Assembly (NCBI RefSeq): GCF_005938625.1
Contig: NZ_VCNJ01000008.1
Coordinates: forward strand, 248,001 to 312,000
Length of the DNA: 64,000 nt
Direction of reading: 5' to 3'
Source: Pseudomonas fluorescens
GTDB lineage: Bacteria > Pseudomonadota > Gammaproteobacteria > Pseudomonadales > Pseudomonadaceae
Position numbers and translations under genes: made by a program. Positions within the stretch are counted from its first letter, which is position 1. Each line of letters begins with the position of its first letter. This document shows, in pieces, positions 45,322-54,789 of this stretch. A model generated the notes under the pieces. The model ran no database searches. It had not been told where the DNA came from and saw only the letters and a program-made list of their open reading frames with translations.

Positions 45322-47220
45322 ATGCCCACGACGTTTCATGAGATTCCCCGCAAGCGCCCGACCACGCCCCTGCTCGACCGCGCTAACACGCCGGACGGCC
45401 TGCGCCGGTTAGGCGAAGCCGAGCTGGAAACCCTGGCCGATGAGTTGCGCCTGGAATTGCTCTACACGGTCGGTCAGACCGGTGGGCATTTCGGGGCGGG
45501 GCTGGGCGTGATCGAGCTGACCATCGCGTTGCATTACGTCTTCGACACGCCGGACGACCGTCTGCTGTGGGACGTCGGGCATCAGGCGTATCCGCACAAG
45601 ATCCTCACCGGTCGCCGCGAGCGCATGGGCACCCTGCGCCAGAAGGACGGCATCGCCGCTTTCCCGCGTCGCTCCGAGAGCGAGTACGACACCTTTGGCG
45701 TCGGCCACTCCAGCACCTCGATCAGCGCTGCGCTGGGCATGGCGATTGCCGCCCGCCTGCAAGATAGTGATCGCAAGGCGATTGCGGTGATCGGCGACGG
45801 CGCACTGACCGCCGGCATGGCTTTCGAGGCGCTGAACCATGCGCCGGAAGTCAACGCCAACATGCTAGTGATCCTCAACGACAACGACATGTCGATCTCA
45901 CGCAATGTCGGCGGTCTGTCGAATTATCTGGCGAAGATCCTTTCCAGCCGCACCTACGCAAGCATGCGAGAGGGCAGCAAGAAAGTCCTGTCGCGCCTGC
46001 CCGGCGCCTGGGAAATCGCCCGCCGCACCGAAGAATACGCCAAAGGCATGCTGGTGCCCGGCACCCTGTTCGAAGAGTTGGGCTGGAACTACATCGGCCC
46101 GATCGACGGCCACGACCTGCCGACCCTGATCGCCACGCTGCGCAACATGCGCGATCTGAAAGGCCCGCAGTTCCTGCACATCGTCACCAAGAAAGGCAAA
46201 GGCTTCGCCCCGGCGGAAGTCGACCCGATCGGTTACCACGCCATCACCAAACTCGAACCACTGGATGCTCCGGCCGCCGCGCCGAAGCAAGCCGGCGGGC
46301 CGAAATACTCGGCAGTGTTTGGCGAATGGCTGTGCGACATGGCCGCATCCGATCCACGCTTGGTCGGGATCACCCCGGCGATGAAGGAAGGCTCGGATCT
46401 GGTCGCGTTCAGTGAGCGTTTCCCGCTGCGCTACTTCGATGTGGCGATTGCCGAGCAACACGCGGTGACGTTCGCTGCCGGCATGGCCTGCGAAGGCGCA
46501 AAACCGGTGGTGGCGATCTACTCGACGTTCCTCCAGCGCGGGTATGACCAGCTCGTCCATGATGTGGCGGTGCAGAACCTCGACGTGCTGTTCGCCATCG
46601 ACCGCGCCGGTCTGGTCGGCGAAGACGGCCCGACTCACGCTGGCAGCTTCGATCTGTCGTACCTGCGCTGCATCCCGGGCATGGTCATCATGACCCCGAG
46701 CGATGAAAACGAACTGCGTAAAATGCTCACCACCGGCCACCTCTACAACGGCCCGGCGGCAGTGCGTTATCCGCGTGGCAATGGCCCGAACGCTACCATC
46801 GAGAAAGACCTCGAGCCGATCGAAATCGGCAAGGGCATCGTTCGTCGTCAGGGCAGCAAAGTCGCCTTGCTGGTGTTCGGTGTGCAACTGGCCGAGGCGC
46901 TGAAAGTTGCTGAGAAGCTTGATGCGACAGTGGTCGACATGCGTTTCGTCAAACCGCTGGATGAAGAGTTGGTGCGCGAGATTGCCGGCAGCCATGAGTT
47001 GCTGGTAACGATCGAAGAGAACGCGATCATGGGCGGCGCCGGTGGCGCGGTCAGCGAGTTCCTGGCACGCGAGAACATCCTCAAGTCGATGCTGCATCTG
47101 GGCTTGCCGGATGTCTACGTCGAGCACGCCAAGCCTGCGCAAATGCTCGCCGAGTGCGGGCTGGACGAGGCCGGGATCGAAGCGTCGATTCGTGAGCGTC
47201 TGGCCTTACTCGACAAATAA
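45322..47220 (+). CDS. dxs: 1-deoxy-D-xylulose-5-phosphate synthase
   Basis: 632-aa thiamine-diphosphate enzyme that joins pyruvate and glyceraldehyde 3-phosphate, the first step of the non-mevalonate isoprenoid pathway. The TPP motif [16 protein letters not shown], the N-terminal [18 protein letters not shown] and the pyrimidine-part [15 protein letters not shown] are all intact. ATG 45322. A 91-bp spacer separates it from ispA, so it may also have its own promoter (a TATAAC-like -10 lies near 45305). Confidence 0.98.
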   Translation: MPTTFHEIPRKRPTTPLLDRANTPDGLRRLGEAELETLADELRLELLYTVGQTGGHFGAGLGVIELTIALHYVFDTPDDRLLWDVGHQAYPHKILTGRRERMGTLRQKDGIAAFPRRSESEYDTFGVGHSSTSISAALGMAIAARLQDSDRKAIAVIGDGALTAGMAFEALNHAPEVNANMLVILNDNDMSISRNVGGLSNYLAKILSSRTYASMREGSKKVLSRLPGAWEIARRTEEYAKGMLVPGTLFEELGWNYIGPIDGHDLPTLIATLRNMRDLKGPQFLHIVTKKGKGFAPAEVDPIGYHAITKLEPLDAPAAAPKQAGGPKYSAVFGEWLCDMAASDPRLVGITPAMKEGSDLVAFSERFPLRYFDVAIAEQHAVTFAAGMACEGAKPVVAIYSTFLQRGYDQLVHDVAVQNLDVLFAIDRAGLVGEDGPTHAGSFDLSYLRCIPGMVIMTPSDENELRKMLTTGHLYNGPAAVRYPRGNGPNATIEKDLEPIEIGKGIVRRQGSKVALLVFGVQLAEALKVAEKLDATVVDMRFVKPLDEELVREIAGSHELLVTIEENAIMGGAGGAVSEFLARENILKSMLHLGLPDVYVEHAKPAQMLAECGLDEAGIEASIRERLALLDK

Positions 47221-47240
47221 ACGCAATACTTGTGCAAAAC

Positions 47241-47332
47241 CCTGTGGGAGCGAGCTTGCTCGCGAAAGCGGACTGTCAGTCGACTCATTTTTGACTGACA
47301 CACCGTATTCGCGAGCAAGCTCGCTCCCACAG
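47241..47332. repeat. Inverted pair of REP elements, family A, before btuB
   Basis: CCTGTGGGAGCGAGCTTGCTCGCGAAAGC at 47241-47269 and its inverse at about 47308-47332 occupy most of the dxs-btuB gap. They leave too little room for a cobalamin riboswitch. Confidence 0.85.
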
Positions 47333-47384
47333 TGGTTTGTGTCACTGCCAAATTGAATCCGCCCCAAGCGTCAACGGACCACCG

Positions 47385-49271
47385 ATGAAACTCTCGCGCC
47401 TCGCCCTGCCCTTCTTCTTGCTGCCGTCCGCTAATGTTCTCGCCGATAACTTCGAGCGTGATCAGGCGTTGAAGCTGCCGGACACGTTGATCTCCGCCAA
47501 CCGACAGGTCGAAGCGCGGAACGACAGCAGCGCCGCCAACACCGTGTTCACCCGCGAAGACATCGACCGCCTGCAACCGAGCGATGTGCCGGATCTGCTG
47601 CGGCGCGTCCCTGGCGTGCAAGTGGCGCAGGCCGGCGGGCGCGGCAGCTTGCCGGGGATCTACATTCGCGGCACGCAGTCAGCGCAGAGTCTGGTGCTGG
47701 TCGATGGCCAGCGCATTGGCAGTTCGACCTCCGGTGACAGCAATCTGCAACACCTGAACATCGAACAGATCGAGCGCGTGGAAGTACTGCGCGGTTCGCG
47801 GTCGGTAATTTACGGCAGCGATGCGATTGGCGGGGTGATTCAGATTTTCACCCGGCGCGGCACCGAGCAAGGCTTGCAGCCACGGATGCACGTCGGCTTC
47901 GGCAGCAACCAGACCTGGGAGCGCAGCGTTGGTTTGTCCGGCGGCGATGAGCAAACCCGTTTCAACCTCGGCGCCAGCCTCAATGAAACTGCCGGGATTG
48001 ACCGCACTAACGAGTCATACCCGAGCGATGGCGATCACGATGCCTATCGCAACAAATCCATCAGCCTGAGTCTCAGCCATGCGCTGACCGATGACATCGA
48101 AATCGGCGCCAATCTGCTGGATAACCGTGGCAAGAGCGAGTTCGACAACCCGTTCGGCCGCTTCGACATGAACACGTTCGAATCGGTGCAACAGCAGCCG
48201 TACAGCGATTTCAACGTCAGTAGCGTCAGCAGTTACATCGATGCGCGGGTCAACGAAACCTGGAAAACCCGCGTCGAGTTCGGCCATACCGAGAACCGCG
48301 AAAAGACCCTCGACAAGCTCAGCGACGAGCGCACGGTGTTCAACACCTACCGCGACTCGGTGAACTGGCAGAACGACCTGACACTGGACGCGCGCAACAG
48401 CTTGATCCTCGGCGGCGACTGGTACGAAGACCGGGTCAACAGCAGCACCGCGTTCGACGAAGACAGCCGCTGGAACCGCGCCGCGTTTATTCAGCATCGT
48501 TATCACGCCGACAGCTTCTCCACGGAACTGGGGCTGCGCCATGACGATAACCAGCAATTCGGCAGCCAGAATACCTGGAGCGGCACGTTCACCCTGCCGT
48601 TGAACCCGGACAATGATCTGTTGCTGAGCTACAGCGAAGGCTTCCGTGCGCCGACCTTCAACGACCTGTACTACCCGGATTTCAGCAACCCGGATCTGAA
48701 ACCGGAAACCTCGAAAAGCTACGAGCTGCAGTGGCGCAGCCAGTTGACCGACAGCAGCCGCCTCGAGGCGTCGATTTACCGTACGGACCTGGAGGACGCG
48801 ATTATCTTCGGCAGCAATTCACGTCCGGAGAACGTCGCTTCGGCGCGAATCAACGGTTTCGAAGCAGCGCTGAAGCAGGAACTGTTTGGCTGGCAGAGCA
48901 ACCTTGGCGTTTCGATCATCGATCCGCGTGATCGCGATACCGGGCACACCTTGGCCCGGCGTGCGCGGCGCACGGTGAGTTGGGATCTGGATCGACAGTT
49001 TGACCAAATCAGCCTCGGCGCCAGTTGGCAGGCGGTCAGCAGCAGTTATGACGATAAGGACAATACGCAGGCGCTGGGCGGCTATGCGCTGTTCGGCTTG
49101 CGCAGCAGCTGGGCGCTGAACCGCGAGATCAAGCTGGATCTGAAGGTCGATAACGTTTTTGATAAGGGTTACAGCCGCGCAAATTACAGCTATGACGGCA
49201 GTCAGTATGGTTATCGCGAGGAAGGCCGGGTGTGGATGTTTGGGGTGACCTGGACTCCCGAAATCCACTGA
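47385..49271 (+). CDS. btuB: TonB-dependent cobalamin receptor BtuB
   Basis: 628-aa outer-membrane receptor for vitamin B12. ATG 47385 gives a signal peptide (LALPFFLLPSANVLA), followed by a TonB-box-like DTLISANR. The plug domain has LLRRVPGVQVAQAGG, then IYIRGTQSAQSLVLVDGQRIG and GSDAIGGVIQIFTRRG. The barrel ends in an aromatic-rich strand (RVWMFGVTWTPEI). A btuF-like gene follows in the opposite direction, supporting B12 rather than siderophore. B12 would serve EutBC in this window. Confidence 0.9.
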   Translation: MKLSRLALPFFLLPSANVLADNFERDQALKLPDTLISANRQVEARNDSSAANTVFTREDIDRLQPSDVPDLLRRVPGVQVAQAGGRGSLPGIYIRGTQSAQSLVLVDGQRIGSSTSGDSNLQHLNIEQIERVEVLRGSRSVIYGSDAIGGVIQIFTRRGTEQGLQPRMHVGFGSNQTWERSVGLSGGDEQTRFNLGASLNETAGIDRTNESYPSDGDHDAYRNKSISLSLSHALTDDIEIGANLLDNRGKSEFDNPFGRFDMNTFESVQQQPYSDFNVSSVSSYIDARVNETWKTRVEFGHTENREKTLDKLSDERTVFNTYRDSVNWQNDLTLDARNSLILGGDWYEDRVNSSTAFDEDSRWNRAAFIQHRYHADSFSTELGLRHDDNQQFGSQNTWSGTFTLPLNPDNDLLLSYSEGFRAPTFNDLYYPDFSNPDLKPETSKSYELQWRSQLTDSSRLEASIYRTDLEDAIIFGSNSRPENVASARINGFEAALKQELFGWQSNLGVSIIDPRDRDTGHTLARRARRTVSWDLDRQFDQISLGASWQAVSSSYDDKDNTQALGGYALFGLRSSWALNREIKLDLKVDNVFDKGYSRANYSYDGSQYGYREEGRVWMFGVTWTPEIH

Positions 49272-49277
49272 AATCCA

Positions 49278-49385
49278 CTGTGGGAGCTGCCGAAGGCTGC
49301 GATCTTTTGATCTTGATCTTCGGCGATTCCAACTCAGTCAAACGGCAAAATCAAAAGATCGCAGCCTTCGGCAGCTCCTACAGGG
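49278..49385. repeat. Inverted pair of REP elements, family B
   Basis: The second repeat family (GTGGGAGCTGCCGAAGGCTG followed by CGATCTTTTGATC) runs out at 49278-49320 and back at 49349-49385. It is placed between the convergent btuB and btuF-like genes and may act as a bidirectional stop. Confidence 0.85.
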
Positions 49386-50186
49386 TTACCTGTCCGGCGC
49401 GATCAATTGGCAGAGTTTGGCGGTGGCGCTGATCATTTGGCCGCTTGGGCGCTCAAGGCCTTTGTCGGTGACCAAGAGTAATTTCCCCTGCTTCACCGCT
49501 ACCACTTGCGGCCAAGCCTTCCACGCATTCAGCTGCGCCTGATCACTCGCCAGAATCACCTCCGGATCACGCTGCAACACCGCCTCAATACTCACCTGCG
49601 GCGCCGGCAGACTCAAATCACTGAACACATTCCGCGACCCGCATACCTCCAGCGCATCGCTGATGATCTGCCCGCCACCGACGGTGTACAGCGGCTTGTC
49701 CCAAACCTGATAGAAGACCCGCAACGGCACATCGCGGCGATAGCGCTGGCGCAGCTCAACGAGTTGTTTGCGCAACTCCACCGCCCGTTTCACCCCTCGC
49801 TCAGGTCGGCCCAATTGCGCGGCAATGGCCTCTATCTGGGTGGCGAGTTGTTCTAAAGAATGCGGTTCGGCGACGAAGGTCGGGATGCCCAAGCGCTTCA
49901 ACTGATCACGCTGCGCCGGGCCGACACTGCCGGGCCACAGCAACAACAAATCAGGCTTGAGGCTCAGTAGCTGTTCCATGTCGAGTTGGCCATAGCGACC
50001 GACTGAGGGGACGCTGGCAATTTCAGCAGGACGCTCGCCGGCATCCAGCACGCCGACCAACAGATCAGCCGAATCCAGTTCAACGACGATTTCAGAAAGA
50101 GACGGTGCGAGGCTGACAACCCGCAGTTGCGCCAGCACAGACCCACTGACGGCCAACAGCAGAACCGCCAGCCACAGACGGCGCAT
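49386..50186 (-). CDS. btuF: Cobalamin/iron-type periplasmic binding protein (BtuF-like)
   Basis: 266-aa class III solute-binding protein. Chosen start ATG 50186 (TGATG overlap with the upstream gene) gives a signal peptide (LAVLLLAVSGSVLA). The fold is clear: RVVSLAPSLSEIVVELDSADLLVGV, then VGRYGQLDMEQLLSLKPDLLL. Same length as E. coli BtuF (266). No BtuC/D genes lie here, so its transporter must be encoded elsewhere. Placing beside btuB favours B12, but a haem or siderophore ligand is possible. Confidence 0.83.
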   Translation of the reverse strand: MRRLWLAVLLLAVSGSVLAQLRVVSLAPSLSEIVVELDSADLLVGVLDAGERPAEIASVPSVGRYGQLDMEQLLSLKPDLLLLWPGSVGPAQRDQLKRLGIPTFVAEPHSLEQLATQIEAIAAQLGRPERGVKRAVELRKQLVELRQRYRRDVPLRVFYQVWDKPLYTVGGGQIISDALEVCGSRNVFSDLSLPAPQVSIEAVLQRDPEVILASDQAQLNAWKAWPQVVAVKQGKLLLVTDKGLERPSGQMISATAKLCQLIAPDR

Positions 50187-50605
50187 CAGCCGAGTTGACG
50201 CGGGATACGGTAGAGGTAGAACAGCACTGCCGTGGACAGCGCCAACAGCATCAGCGGCACCGCTTCGAGACCGACGAAAACCGCCAGCGCACCTATCCAC
50301 GCCGGCAAGGCTGCCGCCAGAAACGCAGTGCGACGGCGCGCAGCGAGGGCAATCCACGCGGCCGGCTCATCCGGGGTATCGAGGGCTTTTTGCGTGGCGA
50401 TCAGTGCGTGTTTGTAGCGGCCGAAAAACTTCAGGCTGACAAACATCGACGCCACACCAGCAATGAAAAACGGCATCGCCAGTACTGGCAGAATTCCTTC
50501 GCCCTGACCAAACAGCGCGTTGAGCACGAACAACGGCAGCAGCGCCAGCGCGAGGTATTTCCACCAGTCGACCGACAATCGGCGCCGCACCTGACCGCGA
50601 GTCAC
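50186..50605 (-). CDS. Small membrane protein between ribA and btuF
   Basis: 139 aa, with about four hydrophobic helices ([67 protein letters not shown]). Not a recognised transporter domain. Conserved as a linker gene in pseudomonads, as far as I recall. Its start overlaps ribA (ATGA) and its stop overlaps the btuF-like start, so it is co-translated with both. Confidence 0.8.
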   Translation of the reverse strand: MTRGQVRRRLSVDWWKYLALALLPLFVLNALFGQGEGILPVLAMPFFIAGVASMFVSLKFFGRYKHALIATQKALDTPDEPAAWIALAARRRTAFLAAALPAWIGALAVFVGLEAVPLMLLALSTAVLFYLYRIPRQLG

Positions 50606-51219
50606 GCGCGATCAACCTCGCCCTGATGCTCATTGCCCATCATGTGGTCGAGCTTGCTGGCTTTGGTCGCCAGGTAGAGTTTGTTGTGCGGGTTGTGCCC
50701 GGTGTGCAGCGGCACGCGCTCGGCGACGGTAATGCCCATGTCGGTCAAGGCTTTGACCTTGCGCGGGTTGTTGGTCATCAGGCGCAGGGATTTCACACCC
50801 AGGTGCTCCAGCATCGGCAGGCACATGGCGTAGTCGCGCTGGTCAGCAGCAAAGCCCAGACGCTCGTTGGCCTCAACGGTGTCGGCGCCGCCGTCCTGCA
50901 ACTCGTAGGCACGGATCTTGTTCAGCAGACCAATACCGCGACCTTCCTGACGCAGGTAAAGCAATACGCCACGGCCTTCGCGGGCGATGGCTTTGAGGGC
51001 GCCTTCGAGTTGCGAGCCGCAGTCGCAACGCTGGCTGAACAAGGCATCGCCGGTCAGGCATTCGGAGTGCAAACGGCCGAGAACCGGGGCACCGTCGGCA
51101 ATTTCACCCAGGCTCAGCACGACGTGCTCGCGGCCGGTAGCTTCATCGAGAAAACCGTGCATGGTGAATTGCGCAAAAGGCGTTGGCAGCTTGGAAGCGG
51201 CGACAAAGACGACAGGCAC
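50602..51219 (-). CDS. ribA: GTP cyclohydrolase II
   Basis: 205-aa zinc enzyme that opens GTP in the first step of riboflavin synthesis. The zinc-binding cysteines are present in [19 protein letters not shown], and the catalytic stretch includes [20 protein letters not shown] 51219. It supplies the activity missing in RibBA (54790-55881). First of a three-gene overlap run with the membrane protein and the BtuF-like gene. Confidence 0.97.
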   Translation of the reverse strand: MPVVFVAASKLPTPFAQFTMHGFLDEATGREHVVLSLGEIADGAPVLGRLHSECLTGDALFSQRCDCGSQLEGALKAIAREGRGVLLYLRQEGRGIGLLNKIRAYELQDGGADTVEANERLGFAADQRDYAMCLPMLEHLGVKSLRLMTNNPRKVKALTDMGITVAERVPLHTGHNPHNKLYLATKASKLDHMMGNEHQGEVDRA

Positions 51220-51351
51220 CGGTGTGCTCCTGATCTAAAGAGTCTGAAAATTCGCAGGCCGGCATTGTAACAGCAGGTTCCTACAGACGCTTAGGCTGAA
51301 TTATCGGGCATAACGATCAAAAAGTTTGATAACTACCCGGTCGACATGGAT

Positions 51352-51450
51352 CCCTGTAGGAGCTGTCGAGTGAAACGAGGCTGCGATCTTTTGATCTGGC
51401 TTTTAGGATCAAGATCAAAAGATCGCAGCGTGCCGCAGTTCCTACAGGGG
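51352..51450. repeat. Inverted pair of REP-like elements, family B variant
   Basis: CCTGTAGGAGCTGTCGAGTG followed by GCTGCGATCTTTTGATC, and a shorter inverse copy at 51410-51448. The palindromic hairpins separate the ribA promoter region from the binding-protein gene. Confidence 0.75.
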
Positions 51451-52194
51451 ATTCGTCGCGCCCGTAGCGAATGGATACGGCTGCTTCCACTTCTCGAAGA
51501 TCGGCTTCAACTCGCCGCTCTTCACCAGTTGCTCCATACGCTGGTCATACAGCGCCATCAGCGCCCGCGCCTGAGGCGTGTCGGCGAAGCCGAGAAACAG
51601 CGGCAACTCGGCCAGGTGTGAATAACGATACTGGGATGGATCAGCTGCGGTTTTCACCACCGCTTCAATCTCGGTCAGCGCATCAATGTAGTAATCCGCC
51701 CGCCCCTGCTTGAGCATCGACAGAATGCCGGTGCGCCGCTCGATCTGGTTGTAACGCTTGATATTAGGCAAGTAGTTTTCGTAGCGATAACCGCGCACCC
51801 AGGCCAGCCGATACTTGCCCAGCGTCGCCTGGGTGGGCGAAGGATTGCTCGCCAGACCCAACGCGTAGATGTGATCGGAATCGAAATTCCAGCGTGGGTA
51901 CAGCACTTGATCGGCTTCATCGCGATAGGAACCGACCAACGCATCGACCTCTTTCAACTGCACCAGACCAACCGAACGGGTGTAAGGCACCGTGCGAAGG
52001 TCCAGCTTCACCCCGGCCGGTTCGAACACTTTGCGCAACACATCCCAACCGAGGCCATGGCCGTCAGCGGCGGTGTAGTCTTCCCAATCTTCGCTGGCCA
52101 GATGGATGACCGCCGGCGTCGGCGCAGCTTCCTGCGCACTGATAACAGTGCTCAGCAAAGCAAAAACCAGCAGCGCCAACCAGCGTCGAGCCAT
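51442..52194 (-). CDS. Periplasmic solute-binding protein (amino-acid type, family 3)
   Basis: 250 aa. ATG 52194 after AGGGGAC gives a signal peptide (LLVFALLSTVISA). The family 3 fold is recognised by LASEDWEDYTAADGHGLGWDVLRKVFEPAG, then VDALVGSYRD and LKQGRADYYIDALTEIE. No permease or ATPase gene is adjacent. Pseudomonads carry several such orphan binding proteins with unknown ligands, and some act in signalling instead of uptake. The open frame continues upstream to 52494 but that part is antisense to pgpA-like coding. Confidence 0.82.
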   Translation of the reverse strand: MARRWLALLVFALLSTVISAQEAAPTPAVIHLASEDWEDYTAADGHGLGWDVLRKVFEPAGVKLDLRTVPYTRSVGLVQLKEVDALVGSYRDEADQVLYPRWNFDSDHIYALGLASNPSPTQATLGKYRLAWVRGYRYENYLPNIKRYNQIERRTGILSMLKQGRADYYIDALTEIEAVVKTAADPSQYRYSHLAELPLFLGFADTPQARALMALYDQRMEQLVKSGELKPIFEKWKQPYPFATGATNPL

Positions 52195-52231
52195 CCCTAG
52201 TCCCCTTACTTGACCCTGATATCCCTTGAGA

Positions 52232-52735
52232 TCAGGCGAAAATCCACACCAGTCCCTGCATGGCCAGCCAGGCGAACACGCCGGCCAGCACGTCGTCGAG
52301 CATGATGCCGACGCCGCCATGCACATGCCGGTCGATCCAGCGGATCGGCCATGGCTTGAGAATGTCGAAGAAGCGGAACACGAGGAAACCCGCGAGCAAC
52401 CAGTACCAGCCTTCGGGTACCAGCCAGAGGGTGATCCACATCCCGACCATCTCGTCCCAGACGATGCCTTCGTGGTCGTGTACCCGCAGATCATCGGCGA
52501 CTTTGCCGCACAGCCAGAAGCCGAACAGCATGGTGATCCCGAGCATCAGCCAGTAACCCCAGTCAGGCAACATTTGCCACAACGGGATAAAGGGTAGCGC
52601 AACTAACGAGCCCCACGTGCCCGGGGCTTTCGGCAGGGTGCCGGAACCAAAGCCGAACGCGAGGAAATGCCAGGGATTGCGCCAGACCGACGGCGGAACG
52701 AATTCGGCCGGAACCTGTTTCGGGTGATCTGTCAC
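52232..52735 (-). CDS. pgpA: Phosphatidylglycerophosphatase A
   Basis: 167-aa inner-membrane phosphatase that makes phosphatidylglycerol. The N-terminal FGFGSGTLPKAPGTWGSLVALP and the IVWDEMVGMW block with acidic residues are family hallmarks, as are three to four hydrophobic segments. Start ATG 52735 overlaps the thiL stop by four bases. Confidence 0.95.
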   Translation of the reverse strand: MTDHPKQVPAEFVPPSVWRNPWHFLAFGFGSGTLPKAPGTWGSLVALPFIPLWQMLPDWGYWLMLGITMLFGFWLCGKVADDLRVHDHEGIVWDEMVGMWITLWLVPEGWYWLLAGFLVFRFFDILKPWPIRWIDRHVHGGVGIMLDDVLAGVFAWLAMQGLVWIFA

Positions 52736-53697
52736 GGTGTCTCCTGAAAATGTTGATAGCCCCGGATTTGCGGGGTGATGTCGTGCCCTTCGCGGTCCAG
52801 CAAGACTACGCCCTGCCCCTTTGCGACGCGACCGATCACATGGATCGGCCAGCCATTGGCCAGCAGCGGCGGCAACTCGACGGACGGTAGAGTGAACGCC
52901 AGCACGTAATCATCGCCACCGCTCAGCGCTGCACGCTCGGCGCCACGCTGACCGAGAAACGCCACTAATGCATCCGACAGCGGTACGCGCTCGCGTTCAA
53001 TCTCAAGCCGCACCTTTGAGGCCAGCGCAATATGGCCGCAATCGGCGAGCAGACCATCAGAGATATCCAGCGCTGAGGTAGCTTTGCCACGCAGGGCCTG
53101 ACCGAGGGCCAGTTGCGGTTGTGGCGACCAGTAATGATCGAGCAGCGGCTGGGCGATATCAGGCTCGGCGTCACGCTGCCCCAACACCAGCGGCAGAGCG
53201 CCGGCGGCATTGCCCAACTCACCGCCGACACAGAGCAAGTCGCCCGGTTTCGCGCCGCTGCGGGTCAATGCCTGACCCGCCGGCACTCGACCAAACACCG
53301 TTACCGTCAGACTCAACGGCCCGCGCGTGGTGTCGCCGCCCACCAGCGCAACGCCGCAGCTCTGCGCCATGCGGTTCAAACCGTGGGCATAGGCTTGCAG
53401 CCAATCGGCGGTCACCGTCGGTACAGTCAGGGCAAGGGTAAAGGCAACGGGCGTGGCGCCCATGGCGGCCAGATCGCTGACCGCAACGGCCAGCGAGCGC
53501 TGACCGAGCAGAAACGGATCGCAGGGGTCGGCGAAATGCACACCGGCCACCAGCGTATCGGTAGAAATTGCCAGTTGTTCCCCGGAGGGAACAGCGAGCA
53601 AGGCGCAGTCGTCGCCAATCCCCAGAGCAACGCCTTCGCCGCCCTGCGCACAAGGCGCGGCGGCGAAGAAATTGCGGATCAGCTCAAACTCGCCCAT
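52732..53697 (-). CDS. thiL: Thiamine-monophosphate kinase
   Basis: 321-aa ATP-dependent kinase that forms thiamine diphosphate, the cofactor of Dxs among others. Intact DDCALL (metal-binding), VGGDTTRGPLSLTVT and the C-terminal SGGDDYVLAF. ATG 53697. Standard position after nusB. Confidence 0.96.
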   Translation of the reverse strand: MGEFELIRNFFAAAPCAQGGEGVALGIGDDCALLAVPSGEQLAISTDTLVAGVHFADPCDPFLLGQRSLAVAVSDLAAMGATPVAFTLALTVPTVTADWLQAYAHGLNRMAQSCGVALVGGDTTRGPLSLTVTVFGRVPAGQALTRSGAKPGDLLCVGGELGNAAGALPLVLGQRDAEPDIAQPLLDHYWSPQPQLALGQALRGKATSALDISDGLLADCGHIALASKVRLEIERERVPLSDALVAFLGQRGAERAALSGGDDYVLAFTLPSVELPPLLANGWPIHVIGRVAKGQGVVLLDREGHDITPQIRGYQHFQETP

Positions 53698-53712
53698 GGC
53701 TGAGACAAAGGA

Positions 53713-53736
53713 TTCAAGCGCCGATCAGCGCTTGAA
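53713..53736 (-). other. Hairpin across the nusB stop codon
   Basis: TTCAAGCGC (53713-53721) and GCGCTTGAA (53728-53736) are perfect complements that span the nusB stop (53725-53727). No T-run follows on the minus strand, so it is not a proper terminator; it may stabilise or attenuate the nusB-thiL transcript. Confidence 0.4.
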
Positions 53737-54225
53737 CGCCTTCACTTCAGCTTCACGCAGGCGCGGGGCCAGCTTGTCGAGCACACCGTTGACGAACTTG
53801 TGACCGTCGGTAGAACCGTAGACTTTCGCCAGTTCGATCCCTTCGTTGATCACAACGCGGTACGGCACGTCGACGCGCTTGAGCAGTTCCCAAGTGGACA
53901 GGCGCAGTACGCACAGCTCAACCGGGTCGAGTTCTTCGATGGCCAGGTCCAGGCACGGCGCCAACGCATTGTCGATCTCGGTCAGATTGGCCGGAACACC
54001 GTGCAGGATGTCGTGGAAGTAGCTGGCATCGGCGAAGGTGAAATCGTTGTCGACGCGAAACTGCGCTTCGATTTCGTTCAGCGAAGTACTGGCCATGTGG
54101 CGCTGGTACAACGCTTGCGTCGCCAACTGACGGGCAGCGCGGCGCTTTTCACTTTTCGAAGGCTTGCCGGCGTCGGTTGGACGCGGTTCGCGCGGGTTGA
54201 AACGATCGCTTTCGTCGCTAATCAC
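53725..54225 (-). CDS. nusB: Transcription antitermination factor NusB
   Basis: 166-aa all-helical protein that joins NusE (S10) at boxA for rRNA antitermination. Motifs: [14 protein letters not shown] near the N-terminus, and [26 protein letters not shown], followed by [14 protein letters not shown] 54225 overlaps the ribH stop by four bases. Confidence 0.96.
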   Translation of the reverse strand: MISDESDRFNPREPRPTDAGKPSKSEKRRAARQLATQALYQRHMASTSLNEIEAQFRVDNDFTFADASYFHDILHGVPANLTEIDNALAPCLDLAIEELDPVELCVLRLSTWELLKRVDVPYRVVINEGIELAKVYGSTDGHKFVNGVLDKLAPRLREAEVKAFKR

Positions 54226-54698
54226 TTGGCCTCCAACTGTGCCAGCAGGCTGACCATTTCCAGAGCGGACAGGGCAGCTTCGGCACCTTTGTTACCGGCT
54301 TTGGTGCCGGAACGTTCGATGGCTTGCTCGATGGAATCTACGGTCAGGACGCCGAAAGCGACCGGCACGCCGAATTCCATGGACACCTGGGCCAGGCCCT
54401 TGGTGCATTCGCCCGCCACGTATTCGAAGTGCGGAGTACCGCCACGAATGACTGCGCCCAGGGCGATGATTGCTGCGAACTCGCCTTTCTGGGCGACTTT
54501 CTGCGCAACCAGCGGGATTTCGAAGGCGCCAGGTGCGCGGATGATGGTGATGTCGCTTTCGCTCACGCCGTGGCGAACCAGGGCATCAACTGCACCGCTG
54601 ACCAGGCTTTCAACAACGAAGCTGTTGAAGCGGCCCACTACCAAAGCGTAGCGGCCTTTAGGGGCGATGAAGGTACCTTCGATGGTCTTCAGGGTCAT
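54222..54698 (-). CDS. ribH: 6,7-dimethyl-8-ribityllumazine synthase
   Basis: 158-aa subunit of the lumazine synthase capsid, penultimate step of riboflavin synthesis. Conserved [17 protein letters not shown] and [17 protein letters not shown], containing the catalytic His. ATG 54698. Follows ribBA with a 91-bp gap that contains a strong hairpin. Confidence 0.97.
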   Translation of the reverse strand: MTLKTIEGTFIAPKGRYALVVGRFNSFVVESLVSGAVDALVRHGVSESDITIIRAPGAFEIPLVAQKVAQKGEFAAIIALGAVIRGGTPHFEYVAGECTKGLAQVSMEFGVPVAFGVLTVDSIEQAIERSGTKAGNKGAEAALSALEMVSLLAQLEAK

Positions 54699-54720
54699 TC
54701 GTCAGTTCTCTTAAAGAGCC

Positions 54721-54743
54721 GGGACGCGTCTGCTACGCGTCCC
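54721..54743 (-). other. Strong hairpin between ribBA and ribH
   Basis: GGGACGCGT (54721-54729) and ACGCGTCCC (54735-54743), perfect 9-bp stem with a 5-nt loop. On the minus strand it lies 22 bp before the ribH start and is not followed by a long T-run. It may tune expression between the two genes. Confidence 0.55.
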
Positions 54744-54789
54744 TCAGTGATTTATTTGCCGCGAATTGGCGTCCGGAAACAACCGGTCA

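Noticed and set aside
47221..47384. Cobalamin riboswitch before btuB
   Set aside because: The region is occupied by a REP pair and is too short.
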